The notes below the pieces were generated by a model. That model made no database searches, had not been told where the DNA came from, and saw only the letters and a program-made list of their open reading frames with translations. Both the position numbers and the translations under genes were made by a program. Below are positions 35,595 to 43,729 of a stretch of 64,000 nt of DNA, one piece after another. Source of the stretch: Bacteroidales bacterium (GTDB lineage Bacteria; Bacteroidota; Bacteroidia; Bacteroidales; UBA932); NCBI GenBank assembly GCA_028686425.1, contig JAQUBZ010000006.1, positions 26,746 to 90,745 of the forward strand, read 5' to 3'. How positions within the stretch are numbered: the stretch's first letter is position 1; the number at the start of each line of letters is the position of its first letter.

Positions 35595-36737
35595 CTATTT
35601 TTTCATCACAGCTTCCCACACCGCCTTGCGCAATGTCCCCTTTGCATCGTCTCCGTCATATTCCCAGCACATCATACCCTTGAGTCCCAACCCGTTGGCC
35701 CATGTCCCTTTGAGGGTGATACTCTGCTGATTGTCATATCCGCAATAAAACTTCCCGTCAGCGATGGTAGTAACGTATGGAACCGAAGCGGCATTATCCC
35801 AATTATCTGTCTTATATACAGCCTGATCCATAGTGAGAATCTTTTTATAGCTTATTGCCGTGGGACTCTTGCTGAATGAACGGCGTCCGTAGAACGGGAT
35901 TCCCAATACGATTTTGTCCGGAGGGACTCCTGCCGAGGTATAATTGGCGACAGCTCTTACGCAATCGTAGTAGGCGTTTGCCGAACGAAGTGCCGAGTGA
36001 TGGTGCGGCTGTTCATCCATATCGTAAGTCATGACATTGACGTAATCCACGTATGGATTCACCCCTGCTATATCTATGTACCTCATTCCTGTGGATACAG
36101 ATTTCTTGTCCATAACATATCCGGCATACGTAAGCAGATACTTGGTACCGAGGGTTGCCCTCAACTGCTTCATCAGCAATACGTGATTCTCGACATCCAC
36201 TGCCGGATCGCAAGCGTGTCCGCTCCACGAAAGTCCCGGAAATTCCCAATCTATATCTATTCCGTCTATTCCCCACTCTTCGATAAATGCAAGACAATCT
36301 TTTGCAAATGCCTTCCTTCCCTCATCCGTCTTTGCCATTGCCGAAAATCCTCCCCCCTGGCTGTTATCCGCATTTGAAACCAAATGTGTAAACGAGAGCA
36401 GTACCTTCAAGTCCGGATTGACATGTTTGAGATCTACTATACTCTTGAAGCGGGATTCTTTTCCCTGAAGCTTAAATCCCTGATATACATTGTTACTCAC
36501 ATACAACTCCGCAAATGCGTAATTGATGTGTGTTATGAGCTTTGGGTCGGGAATTGTTGTTCCGTAATATGTTACATAGTGGATAGCCACTTTCCCGGCA
36601 ACTCTTTCTGCAGGGACGTAAGGTTTTTCCTCCTCAGGTTTATCTTTTTCCGGAACGTACGGGTCTTTCCCACAGCTTTGAATAATCACAATTAGCAAAA
36701 CGGCTGTAAGAAGTGTATATAAAGTGTTACGTCTCAT
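35595..36737 (-). CDS. GH18 chitinase-like lipoprotein
   Basis: This encodes 380 residues from ATG 36735-36737; an upstream in-frame ATG would add 12 residues before the signal peptide. The lipobox IIQSC is followed by a lysine/glutamate/proline-rich linker and then a GH18 barrel (about 55-375). The catalytic motif DGIDIDWEF (DxxDxDxE) is intact, and MTYDMDEQ and LGIPFYGRRS fit the family. It would hydrolyse beta-1,4-GlcNAc linkages, either in chitin-like or endo-acting (N-glycan chitobiose) mode; the mode is not decidable here. A consensus promoter lies upstream, and the SIS gene follows. Confidence 0.93.
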   Translation of the reverse strand: MRRNTLYTLLTAVLLIVIIQSCGKDPYVPEKDKPEEEKPYVPAERVAGKVAIHYVTYYGTTIPDPKLITHINYAFAELYVSNNVYQGFKLQGKESRFKSIVDLKHVNPDLKVLLSFTHLVSNADNSQGGGFSAMAKTDEGRKAFAKDCLAFIEEWGIDGIDIDWEFPGLSWSGHACDPAVDVENHVLLMKQLRATLGTKYLLTYAGYVMDKKSVSTGMRYIDIAGVNPYVDYVNVMTYDMDEQPHHHSALRSANAYYDCVRAVANYTSAGVPPDKIVLGIPFYGRRSFSKSPTAISYKKILTMDQAVYKTDNWDNAASVPYVTTIADGKFYCGYDNQQSITLKGTWANGLGLKGMMCWEYDGDDAKGTLRKAVWEAVMKK

Positions 36738-36761
36738 TGAAAAAGGTTTGATTTGAGGGTG

Positions 36762-36792
36762 CAAAGATACCATTAATTGAAAGTATTACAAA
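36762..36792 (-). promoter_or_regulatory. Consensus Bacteroidetes promoter of the GH18 gene
   Basis: On the minus strand TTTG (36789-36792) is followed after 19 bases by TATCTTTG (36769-36762). This is a full match to the Bacteroidetes -33/-7 pattern, 24 bases before the ATG at 36737. The -33 element lies next to the stop codon of the upstream gene. Confidence 0.75.
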
Positions 36793-37224
36793 TTAATTCT
36801 GTTTACGTGGTTTGGGAGGAGCAGTGCGGGCATCCATGCGCTTATCCCTCTTCTTCTTCTCCTTTCCATAAGTGGATTTGAGATATTTTGCCCATTGTTT
36901 CTCTGAAAATATTTTCTGATAGGCTCTATCGATTCCGTCAAGCCACTTATCCGAAACGACTATATACGACTCCTGATTGCTGGCCCCCGACTTCTTTACA
37001 TTCTCCATCTCTTCAAGCATGGCAGCCATATCGTGCTGCAGCACCGAATCCACCAAAAACACCTGATAGTCTTCAAGTTCAAGAAGAAGCATCAGTTTGT
37101 CCGCCTCCTTTGCGGCCATGTCGGGAATATCGGGCGGCCCCTGAGAAGCCGGATTTTGAGCCGTCATCTGAAATACATTGAATAAGACGGTGCATACTAA
37201 ACATGATAGTCTGAAATATTTCAT
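36793..37224 (-). CDS. Small secreted protein of unknown function
   Basis: This encodes 143 residues with a signal peptide (about 1-22, ending MTAQ). The mature protein is helical: LMLLLELEDYQVFLVDSVLQ, then DGIDRAYQKIFSEKQWAKYL, and a very basic tail (KEKKKRDKRMDARTAPPKPR). The heptad-like helices around a ligand- or metal-responsive periplasmic fold recall LTXXQ/Spy-like proteins, but the similarity is weak. A -7 promoter element lies 23 bases upstream of the ATG. Its neighbours (GH18 downstream, C69 peptidase divergent) do not indicate a role. Confidence 0.65.
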   Translation of the reverse strand: MKYFRLSCLVCTVLFNVFQMTAQNPASQGPPDIPDMAAKEADKLMLLLELEDYQVFLVDSVLQHDMAAMLEEMENVKKSGASNQESYIVVSDKWLDGIDRAYQKIFSEKQWAKYLKSTYGKEKKKRDKRMDARTAPPKPRKQN

Positions 37225-37247
37225 ATTCGATTCTTTTGTTCAAATCA

Positions 37248-37255
37248 CAAATATA
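37248..37255 (-). promoter_or_regulatory. Putative -7 promoter element of the small secreted protein gene
   Basis: The minus strand reads TATATTTG, matching TAnnTTTG, 23 bases before the ATG at 37224. No TTTG is found at the expected -33 spacing. Confidence 0.5.
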
Positions 37256-37260
37256 CGAAT

Positions 37261-37291
37261 TTTGCATTACAATCATTTCTTATTATCTTCG
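37261..37291 (+). promoter_or_regulatory. Putative promoter of the C69 dipeptidase gene
   Basis: TTTG (37261-37264), a 19-base spacer and TATCTTCG (37284-37291) match the Bacteroidetes promoter with one mismatch in the -7 element. It lies 22 bases before the ATG at 37314, which supports that start over an upstream in-frame ATG. Confidence 0.6.
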
Positions 37292-37313
37292 TAAAAAATT
37301 AAAAACACTTTTT

Positions 37314-38978
37314 ATGACGAAACTGATAAAAATACTGATTTGCACTGCAGCTTCACTATTTATATGGAATACGGCTTCAGAAGCATGTACAAACGTAATT
37401 GTAACTAAGGGGGCTTCCAAAGACGGCTCTTGTATGGTAACATACGCCGCCGACTCTCACCAGCTTTATGGAGAATTATATTTTCATCCTGCCAAAAACT
37501 GGCCGGCAGGTTCAATGATTGACATATATGAATGGGATACAGGCAAATACCTCGGACAAATAAGTCAGGTTGCACACACATACAAGACAGTAGGCAACAT
37601 GAACGAACATCAGTTGATTATTGCCGAAACCACTTTCGGAGGACGTGAAGAGTTAGCCAATCCTAATGGGATAATGGACTACGGCTCTCTTATATATACC
37701 ACACTTCAAAGGGCAAAAACTGCCCGTGAAGCCATTCTGATAATGGATGCGCTGATGCAGCAGTACGGATTCCCTTCAGCGGGAGAATCATTCTCGGTAG
37801 CAGATAAGAACGAATGCTGGATAATGGAAATTGTGGGAAAAGGAAAGGAACTCGGCTCGGTCTGGGTTGCAGTAAAGATTCCTGACGGATATATTTCAGG
37901 ACATGCCAACCAGAGCAGAATTGATAAATTTCCTCTGAATGACCCTGACAACTGCCTCTACGCCAAAGATGTCATCTCATTTGCCCGCAAATCGGGCTAT
38001 TTTAAGGGAGAAGACAAAGATTTCAGCTTCTGTGACACCTATGCTCCTGCAGATTGGAGTGCATTAAGAGGATGCGAAGCGAGGGTCTGGTCTGCTTTCA
38101 GAATTTTGGGAAAAGAGAATTTCGATTCGGATAAATATCTCGACTATGCAATGGGAGAAAATGCCGCCAACAAGATGCCTTTATACATCAAACCTGCCGA
38201 AAAGGTTGGAGTTAAGGATCTTGCAGACGTTATGAGAGATCACTACGAAGGTACACCGATGGATTTCAGTGAAGATGTAGGTGCTGGTCCCAACAAACTG
38301 CCGTACAGATGGCGCCCTATGGGATTTAAGGTTGACGGAGTAAGTTACGGCTTTGAGCGTTCGATTGCCACACAGCAGACCGGTTTCTGGTTTGTGGCAC
38401 AGTCTCGCAATTGGCTTCCGGACGAAATAGGAGGTATTCTGTGGTTTGGAGTTGATGATGCTGCAACTTCCGCTGTAACACCTATTTACACCAATATTAC
38501 ATCTATCCCCGAATGTTTCAGGGTAGGCAACGGCAATATGATGGAGTATTCGGAAACATCCGCTTTCTGGCTGTTCAATAAGGTAACCCACTTTGCTTAT
38601 CTTCTTTACGACAGAGTTCAGCCCGTTTTGAGAGCAGAAATCGACAAATACGAAAACGAAAACATCGCTCTTGTTGCCGAAATCGATGCAAAAGCCCTTA
38701 AAATGCTAAACGGAGGCAATCGTAATCAGGCCATTGCCTATCTTACGGAGTTTGATGCCGAAAGAAGTGCGTATCTGTGCAACAAATGGAAAGAACTTGA
38801 ACGATTCCTTCTTGTCAAATTTATGGATGGCAACATCAAACACCAAAACCCTGACGGAACCTTTAAGGACAACGGCTCGGGAAAAAACATTCCTGCAAGT
38901 CCTGCTCATCCGGCTCATCGCGACAGATGGGTAAAGGGAATTGTAATTGACCACGGAGAGACCATCAAGACCAAGTAG
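37314..38978 (+). CDS. C69-family dipeptidase (PepD/secernin-like), secreted
   Basis: This encodes 554 residues. The signal peptide (about 1-24) ends directly before C25, in SEACTNVIVTKGASKDGS. C69 peptidases are N-terminal nucleophile enzymes, so signal cleavage would expose the catalytic cysteine. The conserved AETTFGGREEL and GYISGHANQSRI blocks are present. It would cleave dipeptides in the periplasm. The start at ATG 37314 is set by the promoter and by the signal peptide. A strong terminator follows at 39001. It adds to the peptide-hydrolysing capacity of this window but is not linked to the large peptide block. Confidence 0.93.
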   Translation: MTKLIKILICTAASLFIWNTASEACTNVIVTKGASKDGSCMVTYAADSHQLYGELYFHPAKNWPAGSMIDIYEWDTGKYLGQISQVAHTYKTVGNMNEHQLIIAETTFGGREELANPNGIMDYGSLIYTTLQRAKTAREAILIMDALMQQYGFPSAGESFSVADKNECWIMEIVGKGKELGSVWVAVKIPDGYISGHANQSRIDKFPLNDPDNCLYAKDVISFARKSGYFKGEDKDFSFCDTYAPADWSALRGCEARVWSAFRILGKENFDSDKYLDYAMGENAANKMPLYIKPAEKVGVKDLADVMRDHYEGTPMDFSEDVGAGPNKLPYRWRPMGFKVDGVSYGFERSIATQQTGFWFVAQSRNWLPDEIGGILWFGVDDAATSAVTPIYTNITSIPECFRVGNGNMMEYSETSAFWLFNKVTHFAYLLYDRVQPVLRAEIDKYENENIALVAEIDAKALKMLNGGNRNQAIAYLTEFDAERSAYLCNKWKELERFLLVKFMDGNIKHQNPDGTFKDNGSGKNIPASPAHPAHRDRWVKGIVIDHGETIKTK

Positions 38979-39000
38979 CAAATCTCCTATCCTGCTCAAG

Positions 39001-39038
39001 AAAACACCCCGTCCTTCAATTATTCGGGGTGTTTTTTT
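39001..39038 (+). terminator. Rho-independent terminator after the C69 dipeptidase gene
   Basis: The arms 39001-39011 and 39025-39035 pair over 11 bases (core ACACCCCG with CGGGGTGT) around a 13-base loop and run into seven T residues ending at 39038. It lies 22 bases after the stop. Its T-tract overlaps the -33 region of the next gene. Confidence 0.88.
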
Positions 39039-39066
39039 GCTTTTATGGGCAAGCTGTCTATCTTTG
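39036..39066 (+). promoter_or_regulatory. Consensus Bacteroidetes promoter of the CyuA-like gene
   Basis: TTTG (39036-39039), a 19-base spacer and TATCTTTG (39059-39066) are an exact match to the Bacteroidetes consensus, 22 bases before the ATG at 39089. The -33 element is built from the T-tract of the preceding terminator. Confidence 0.8.
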
Positions 39067-39088
39067 CGCGCAATATTTACAATCCATC

Positions 39089-40393
39089 ATGAAAGATCAA
39101 ATTATAAGACTAATCAGACAAGAAGTTAAACCGGCGCTTGGCTGTACCGAACCCATAGCAGTAGCATTGGCTGTTGCCCGCAGTTGTGAAGCATTGAGAG
39201 AAATTTCTCAAAAGCCATCTTCAATTGTAGTGCTTGTAAGTGCCAATATCCTCAAAAACGGCATGGGCGTGGGAATCCCCGGAACGGGAATGGTCGGACT
39301 TCATATTGCGGCAGCCCTCGGAGCTGTCTGCGGCAGATCAGAATACAAACTTGAAGTGCTGAAGGATCTTTCTCCGGACTTCGTAACTATGGCAAAGAAG
39401 ATGGTGGAAGACAATCTTGTAAAAATATCTCTATCCAAGACTAAGGAAAAGTTGTATGTAAGTGCACAAGCCTGTTCCGCAGACGCAAAACACTCGGCTA
39501 CCACCATTATCAAGGGTAATCACGATTCGATAGTAAGTGTTGTTGTTGACGGCATAGAGAAACATACCGCTTCAAAAGAGATTTCGGACACAAAGTCGTC
39601 AGAAGAAGAAGTGATTGATCCTGATTTTGCCAAAAAATTGTCTGTCAGGGAAATTTTAGATTTTGCCACATCTGTTCCTCTTGAGGAGATTGAATTTATC
39701 ATGGACTCTGTCACGCTCAACAAAGCTCTCGTCGAAGAGGGACTTAAAAACAGATACGGACTTCAGGTCGGAAGAACTCTCCTTGCAGATGACAACCATT
39801 GTGTGTATGGAGACACTTATCTTACTTATGCAATGGCATATACGGCTGCAGCATCGGATGCAAGAATGGCTGGATGCACATTGCCGGCCATGAGCAATTC
39901 GGGAAGCGGAAATCAGGGCATCACCGTCACTGTTCCCGTCATTGCAATAGCCGAAAAGACATCCGCTACAAGAGAGCAGTTAATTAAGGCATTGACAATC
40001 AGTCACTTGATAGCTATTCACATTAAAGGTCATCTCGGAAAATTGTCTGCTTTGTGCGGTTGTGTAATCGCTTCGACAGGTTCTTCTTGCGGAATCGTGT
40101 ATCTTCGCGGAGGCGGATATGAACAGATTTGTGCCGCAATCAAAAATATGACAGGCAATATCACCGGAATGGTGTGTGACGGGGCAAAAGTGGGATGTGC
40201 GCTGAAAGTTGCCTCCGGAGTGGCATGCTCACTTCAATCGGCAGTTTTAGCCCTTGACGGCATCTGTATCTCGTCAAACGACGGCATCATAGAGGACGAT
40301 ATTGAGAAGACCATCTCCAACCTCGGTCAAATAGGTTCCGTAGGTATGCAGACCGCTGATGAGATGATTCTCGACATTATGGTCTGCAAATAA
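39089..40393 (+). CDS. cyuA: UPF0597/CyuA-like L-cysteine desulfidase
   Basis: This 434-residue cytoplasmic protein matches the UPF0597 (E. coli YhaM/CyuA) family in length and motifs: VKPALGCTEPIAVALA near the N-terminus, GTGMVGLHIAAALGAVCG, MSNSGSGNQGITVTVPV and a cysteine-rich C-terminal half (KLSALCGCVIASTG, DGAKVGCALKVASGVAC) fitting an iron-sulfur cluster. CyuA-type enzymes break L-cysteine into pyruvate, ammonia and sulfide; relatives of the L-serine dehydratase type are the alternative. The start at ATG 39089 is fixed by the promoter. It converges with the HAD gene with only seven bases between stops. Confidence 0.85.
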   Translation: MKDQIIRLIRQEVKPALGCTEPIAVALAVARSCEALREISQKPSSIVVLVSANILKNGMGVGIPGTGMVGLHIAAALGAVCGRSEYKLEVLKDLSPDFVTMAKKMVEDNLVKISLSKTKEKLYVSAQACSADAKHSATTIIKGNHDSIVSVVVDGIEKHTASKEISDTKSSEEEVIDPDFAKKLSVREILDFATSVPLEEIEFIMDSVTLNKALVEEGLKNRYGLQVGRTLLADDNHCVYGDTYLTYAMAYTAAASDARMAGCTLPAMSNSGSGNQGITVTVPVIAIAEKTSATREQLIKALTISHLIAIHIKGHLGKLSALCGCVIASTGSSCGIVYLRGGGYEQICAAIKNMTGNITGMVCDGAKVGCALKVASGVACSLQSAVLALDGICISSNDGIIEDDIEKTISNLGQIGSVGMQTADEMILDIMVCK

Positions 40394-40400
40394 ATTATGT

Positions 40401-41018
40401 TCAGCAGATTTGAAGTATTTCTTCCGCAGAACACACGTGATATTTGGCAGGAATGCCTTGCATTCCTCGCCGGTGCCAATCTGCAAGGGCAAAATCCACG
40501 CCTGCACCGTCTCCACACTGGAAATCGTAAATTGTATCTCCCACATAAAGGCACTCTTGCGCCTCTGCTCCCGACTTTGCGATATACGCCAGCATAGGGT
40601 CGGGTTCGGGTTTATGTCTGACCGAGTCTTCCGAACATATAATGTGGTCGAATATTGAAGCCCATTTTTTCAGATTGAGATCATATTGAAATTCAAATCT
40701 GTTGCGCGAAGTTACGATTCCCATCACTTTTCCCTCACGTTTAAGTTGTGCAAGCATTTCGGGAACTCCGTCAAACGGCTTTACCAGATACATCAATTCC
40801 TGAAAATGTTCCTCCCAAACCTGAGCGAACTTCTCTTTGTCGTCATATTCCATCATTGCGGCAGCCTTGAAGCTCGGAATCCCGAAATAGGGATAAAGTT
40901 CGTCATAAGTCATCTCTTTATCAAGAAGCTCTCTGACTGTCATTTGAAGGGACAATACCCCTGTCTTTTCGGTATCGATCAAGGTACCGTCTATATCAAA
41001 AATAATATGTTTATACAT
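40401..41018 (-). CDS. HAD-superfamily phosphatase (Pgp/Gph-like)
   Basis: This encodes 205 residues from ATG 41016-41018, chosen because an upstream in-frame ATG lies inside yccF. All four HAD motifs are present: FDIDGTLID (nucleophile D8, acid D10), GIVTSRNRF, the lysine in RHKPEPDP and the acidic motif GDTIYD. The cap is of the small helical subclass I type. Substrates could include phosphoglycolate or sugar phosphates. It is the last gene of the EEP-ahcY-yccF-HAD run, 11 bases after yccF. Confidence 0.9.
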   Translation of the reverse strand: MYKHIIFDIDGTLIDTEKTGVLSLQMTVRELLDKEMTYDELYPYFGIPSFKAAAMMEYDDKEKFAQVWEEHFQELMYLVKPFDGVPEMLAQLKREGKVMGIVTSRNRFEFQYDLNLKKWASIFDHIICSEDSVRHKPEPDPMLAYIAKSGAEAQECLYVGDTIYDFQCGDGAGVDFALADWHRRGMQGIPAKYHVCSAEEILQIC

Positions 41019-41029
41019 AAGTCTGTATG

Positions 41030-41404
41030 TTATTGAGGCCTTCTGCCCCATGGCCACATGGCCAATGATACTAATTTAAAGTGCTGAAGTCCGAAAGGTA
41101 TTCCGATAATGGTAATACACAGAAGCAATCCCATAATAATGTGTGTAAGAGAGATGATCAGTCCTCCGGTCACAATCCACAAAATATTCAATATGGCGGC
41201 AAGACACCCCGGTATCTGCCGCGGTTCGGTAAGTACAACATGCTGTCCGAACGGCACCAGACTCAATGTGGCAATCTTAAAAAGCTGTAAACCCCACGGA
41301 ATCCCGACAATAGTGCAGCAGGCCACAACACCTGCCATACAATACTCTGCTGCAATGGCCAGACCTCCGAAGATCAGCCATAATATGTTTCCAATTAACG
41401 ACAT
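41030..41404 (-). CDS. yccF: YccF domain inner-membrane protein
   Basis: This 124-residue hydrophobic protein has two copies of the YccF pattern: WLIFGGLAIAAEYCMAGVV with TIVGIPWGLQLFK, and LWIVTGGLIISLTHIIMGLL with TIIGIPFGLQHFK. These form about four membrane segments. The conserved GIPxGLQxFK ends are clear. The family function is unknown. It lies between ahcY (15 bases upstream) and a HAD phosphatase gene. Confidence 0.9.
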   Translation of the reverse strand: MSLIGNILWLIFGGLAIAAEYCMAGVVACCTIVGIPWGLQLFKIATLSLVPFGQHVVLTEPRQIPGCLAAILNILWIVTGGLIISLTHIIMGLLLCITIIGIPFGLQHFKLVSLAMWPWGRRPQ

Positions 41405-41419
41405 TTTTCCTGATTTAAA

Positions 41420-42658
41420 TTATTCCATTCCGAGATACTCTTTCTGCTCGGCAGACAGAGTATCAATCTTCATTCCCCAACTCTCAAGCTTCTTTTGAGC
41501 GACATAGTTGTCAATATCCTGTGGTACTGTGATTACAGTAGGAGGCAATTTGCCTTTTGTGGCAACAAGGTATCTTGCACTCAGAGCCTGAATTGCAAAA
41601 CTCATATCCATGATTTCTGCGGGATGGCCGTCTCCCGCGGCGAGATTGACAAGCTTGCCCTCACCTATCACATAGATCCATCTTCCGTTGGAAAGTTTAT
41701 ATCCCTGTATGTTGTTGCGGGCCTCTTTGGTCTCGACTGCAATCCTTGAAAGTGTGGCAACATCCACCTCGCAATCGAAATGTCCCGCATTGCAGCAGAT
41801 CGCCCCGTCTTTCATCCTTTCAAAGGCAGATTGTGTAACAACATCTTTGCACCCTGTGACAGTCACGAAGAAGTCTCCGATAGCGGCAGCTTCATCCATT
41901 TTCATAACCTTGAATCCATCCATAACGGCTTCCATAGCCTTAATCGGATCGACTTCCGTCACAATGACGGATGCTCCCAATCCTTTTGCCCTCATGGAAA
42001 CGCCCTTGCCGCACCATCCATATCCTGCAACAACGACATTCTTTCCGGCAACTATAAGGTTGGTTGTCCTATTGATGCCGTCCCACACCGACTGCCCTGT
42101 ACCGTATCTGTTGTCGAACAGATATTTGCAATTGGCGTTATTAACCATTACCATAGGAAATTTCAACTCGTTGTGCTGCGCCATGGTAATCAGACGATGA
42201 ATGCCTGTAGTGGTCTCTTCACATCCGCCTATGACTGCATCAATCAGTTTCGGATATTTTGTATGGATAAGATGCACCAAATCTCCTCCGTCATCTATGA
42301 TGATGTTGGGTGAAATTTCAATCACACAACTCAAATGATGCTCATACTCTTGAGGTGTGGCCTTATACCACGCATAGACATTAAGTCCCGACTTGACAAG
42401 TGCTGCCGCCACGTCATCCTGTGTAGAGAGTACATTGCTTCCGGTGACGTGCATCAGGGCTCCTCCCGCTGCAAGAACTTTGCACAAGTAGGCTGTTTTG
42501 GCTTCAAGATGAACCGAAAGGGCTATTTTTATCCCTTTAAACGGCTGCTCTTTTATAAATTCCTGTTCGATTCCTCTTAGAAGCGGCATATTTTGTCTGA
42601 CCCACTCGATTTTGCGGTTGCCGCTCTCCCACAAATTGATGTCTCTTATTTCACTCAT
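41420..42658 (-). CDS. ahcY: Adenosylhomocysteinase (short, archaeal/Thermotoga-type)
   Basis: This encodes 412 residues. The NAD-binding Rossmann motif is GYGWCGKG, and conserved substrate blocks are present (SVHLEAKTAYLCKVLAAGGA, IGGCEETTTGIHRL, ICCNAGHFDCEVDV). The enzyme reversibly hydrolyses S-adenosylhomocysteine to adenosine and homocysteine, completing the methyl cycle with MetK. The length and the GYGWCGKG variant fit the short form known from archaea and Thermotoga and not the longer form with an extra insert that I would expect in many Bacteroidetes. I chose ATG 42656-42658, four bases after the upstream stop, over one inside the EEP gene. Confidence 0.93.
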   Translation of the reverse strand: MSEIRDINLWESGNRKIEWVRQNMPLLRGIEQEFIKEQPFKGIKIALSVHLEAKTAYLCKVLAAGGALMHVTGSNVLSTQDDVAAALVKSGLNVYAWYKATPQEYEHHLSCVIEISPNIIIDDGGDLVHLIHTKYPKLIDAVIGGCEETTTGIHRLITMAQHNELKFPMVMVNNANCKYLFDNRYGTGQSVWDGINRTTNLIVAGKNVVVAGYGWCGKGVSMRAKGLGASVIVTEVDPIKAMEAVMDGFKVMKMDEAAAIGDFFVTVTGCKDVVTQSAFERMKDGAICCNAGHFDCEVDVATLSRIAVETKEARNNIQGYKLSNGRWIYVIGEGKLVNLAAGDGHPAEIMDMSFAIQALSARYLVATKGKLPPTVITVPQDIDNYVAQKKLESWGMKIDTLSAEQKEYLGME

Positions 42659-42662
42659 ATTT

Positions 42663-43625
42663 TTATCTGTCATTTAATTTGATCAATACAGGCAGATGGT
42701 CACTGTAACCATTCTGATAATTATTGCCCGAATAGCTTCGCTTGGGCTGTCCGCGCTTCATCATAAAGTTGCGCTTGAATATTTCGGCATAGTGCTTCTG
42801 GTTCACTTTCACAATCCTCAATCCCTCTACACCCTCATAAGTTTCAAGCATATTGCGACTTACAATGATATTGTCATACAATTTCCAATGATGATTGTGA
42901 AGGCTCGTCCCCAACCCCGCATCCTGCAAAGCCCAGAACGGATTGAAATAATCACCCTGTTCCACACTGAAAATATTGCGTCTTGCCCTTAACAGCACAG
43001 ATAGAGACTCATCCGAAGGGCAGTCGTTCATGTCCCCCATAACGACAACTTTTATCCCCGGAAATTGCTGATCCATCATAATTGCATGGTCACGTACAGT
43101 CTCGGCGCCGGCCCTTCTAAACCCTGCCGAAGCATCGACACCGCTTCTTCTCGACAGAAAATGGCACACATAAAAGCAGAACATCTCTCCATTCAAAAGT
43201 CCCCACGCTGCAAGAATATCTCTGCCGATGTACTCTCTACCGCTGCGCAACACCAATTTAACAGGCTCACTTCCAATCAATTTGAATTTATCCGGCCTGT
43301 AAAACAGTCCCACATCCACTCCGCGTGCATCATTGGACTCATAATGGATGACCTTGTATCTGGCTCCGGCCATCCGTCTTTGCGAGGCAAGCGCTTTCAG
43401 AACCGAAGTATTTTCTACTTCGGACATCCCCACAACAACGGGGAATCCTCCATAAGCGCTCGAAACGGCAGAAAACACCTCGCTCAGATTTTCAAGCTTC
43501 TTGTGATATTTCAACTGAGTCCAGCGTTTGGCGCCTGTCGGAGTAAACTCGTCATCATTGGTCTTCGGATCATCTATAGTATCATATAGATTTTCGAGAT
43601 TATAAAACATAATTGTGTATGACAT
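42663..43625 (-). CDS. Endonuclease/exonuclease/phosphatase (EEP) family protein, cytoplasmic
   Basis: This 320-residue protein has no signal peptide. It has the EEP fold motifs: FYNLENLYD, the glutamate in GMSEVENTSV, VMGDMNDCPSDE and the terminal NGYSDHLPVLI catalytic histidine motif. Family members act on phosphodiester or phosphomonoester bonds (nucleases, inositol phosphatases). It starts a four-gene minus-strand operon with ahcY, yccF and a HAD phosphatase. A -7 promoter element lies about 40 bases upstream, and the BASS transporter gene is divergent. Confidence 0.88.
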   Translation of the reverse strand: MSYTIMFYNLENLYDTIDDPKTNDDEFTPTGAKRWTQLKYHKKLENLSEVFSAVSSAYGGFPVVVGMSEVENTSVLKALASQRRMAGARYKVIHYESNDARGVDVGLFYRPDKFKLIGSEPVKLVLRSGREYIGRDILAAWGLLNGEMFCFYVCHFLSRRSGVDASAGFRRAGAETVRDHAIMMDQQFPGIKVVVMGDMNDCPSDESLSVLLRARRNIFSVEQGDYFNPFWALQDAGLGTSLHNHHWKLYDNIIVSRNMLETYEGVEGLRIVKVNQKHYAEIFKRNFMMKRGQPKRSYSGNNYQNGYSDHLPVLIKLNDR

Positions 43626-43664
43626 ACGAGTTTGTTTTAACAGGCATCACCTGTGAGTTATGCG

Positions 43665-43672
43665 CAAAATTA
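43665..43672 (-). promoter_or_regulatory. Putative -7 promoter element of the EEP-ahcY-yccF-HAD operon
   Basis: The minus strand reads TAATTTTG, matching TAnnTTTG, about 40 bases before the ATG at 43625. No clear -33 TTTG is at the standard spacing. It lies in the 104-base divergent region before the BASS transporter gene, for which only a weak TATCTTGC match (43695-43702) is seen. Confidence 0.45.
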
Positions 43673-43729
43673 ATCATTATTAGACAATTTTTCGTATCTT
43701 GCGTGATATTTAAACAAGAATGACTTCAA

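Noticed and set aside
37236..37313. Upstream in-frame start adding 26 residues to the C69 dipeptidase
   Set aside because: It would precede the promoter, and place the signal peptide internally.
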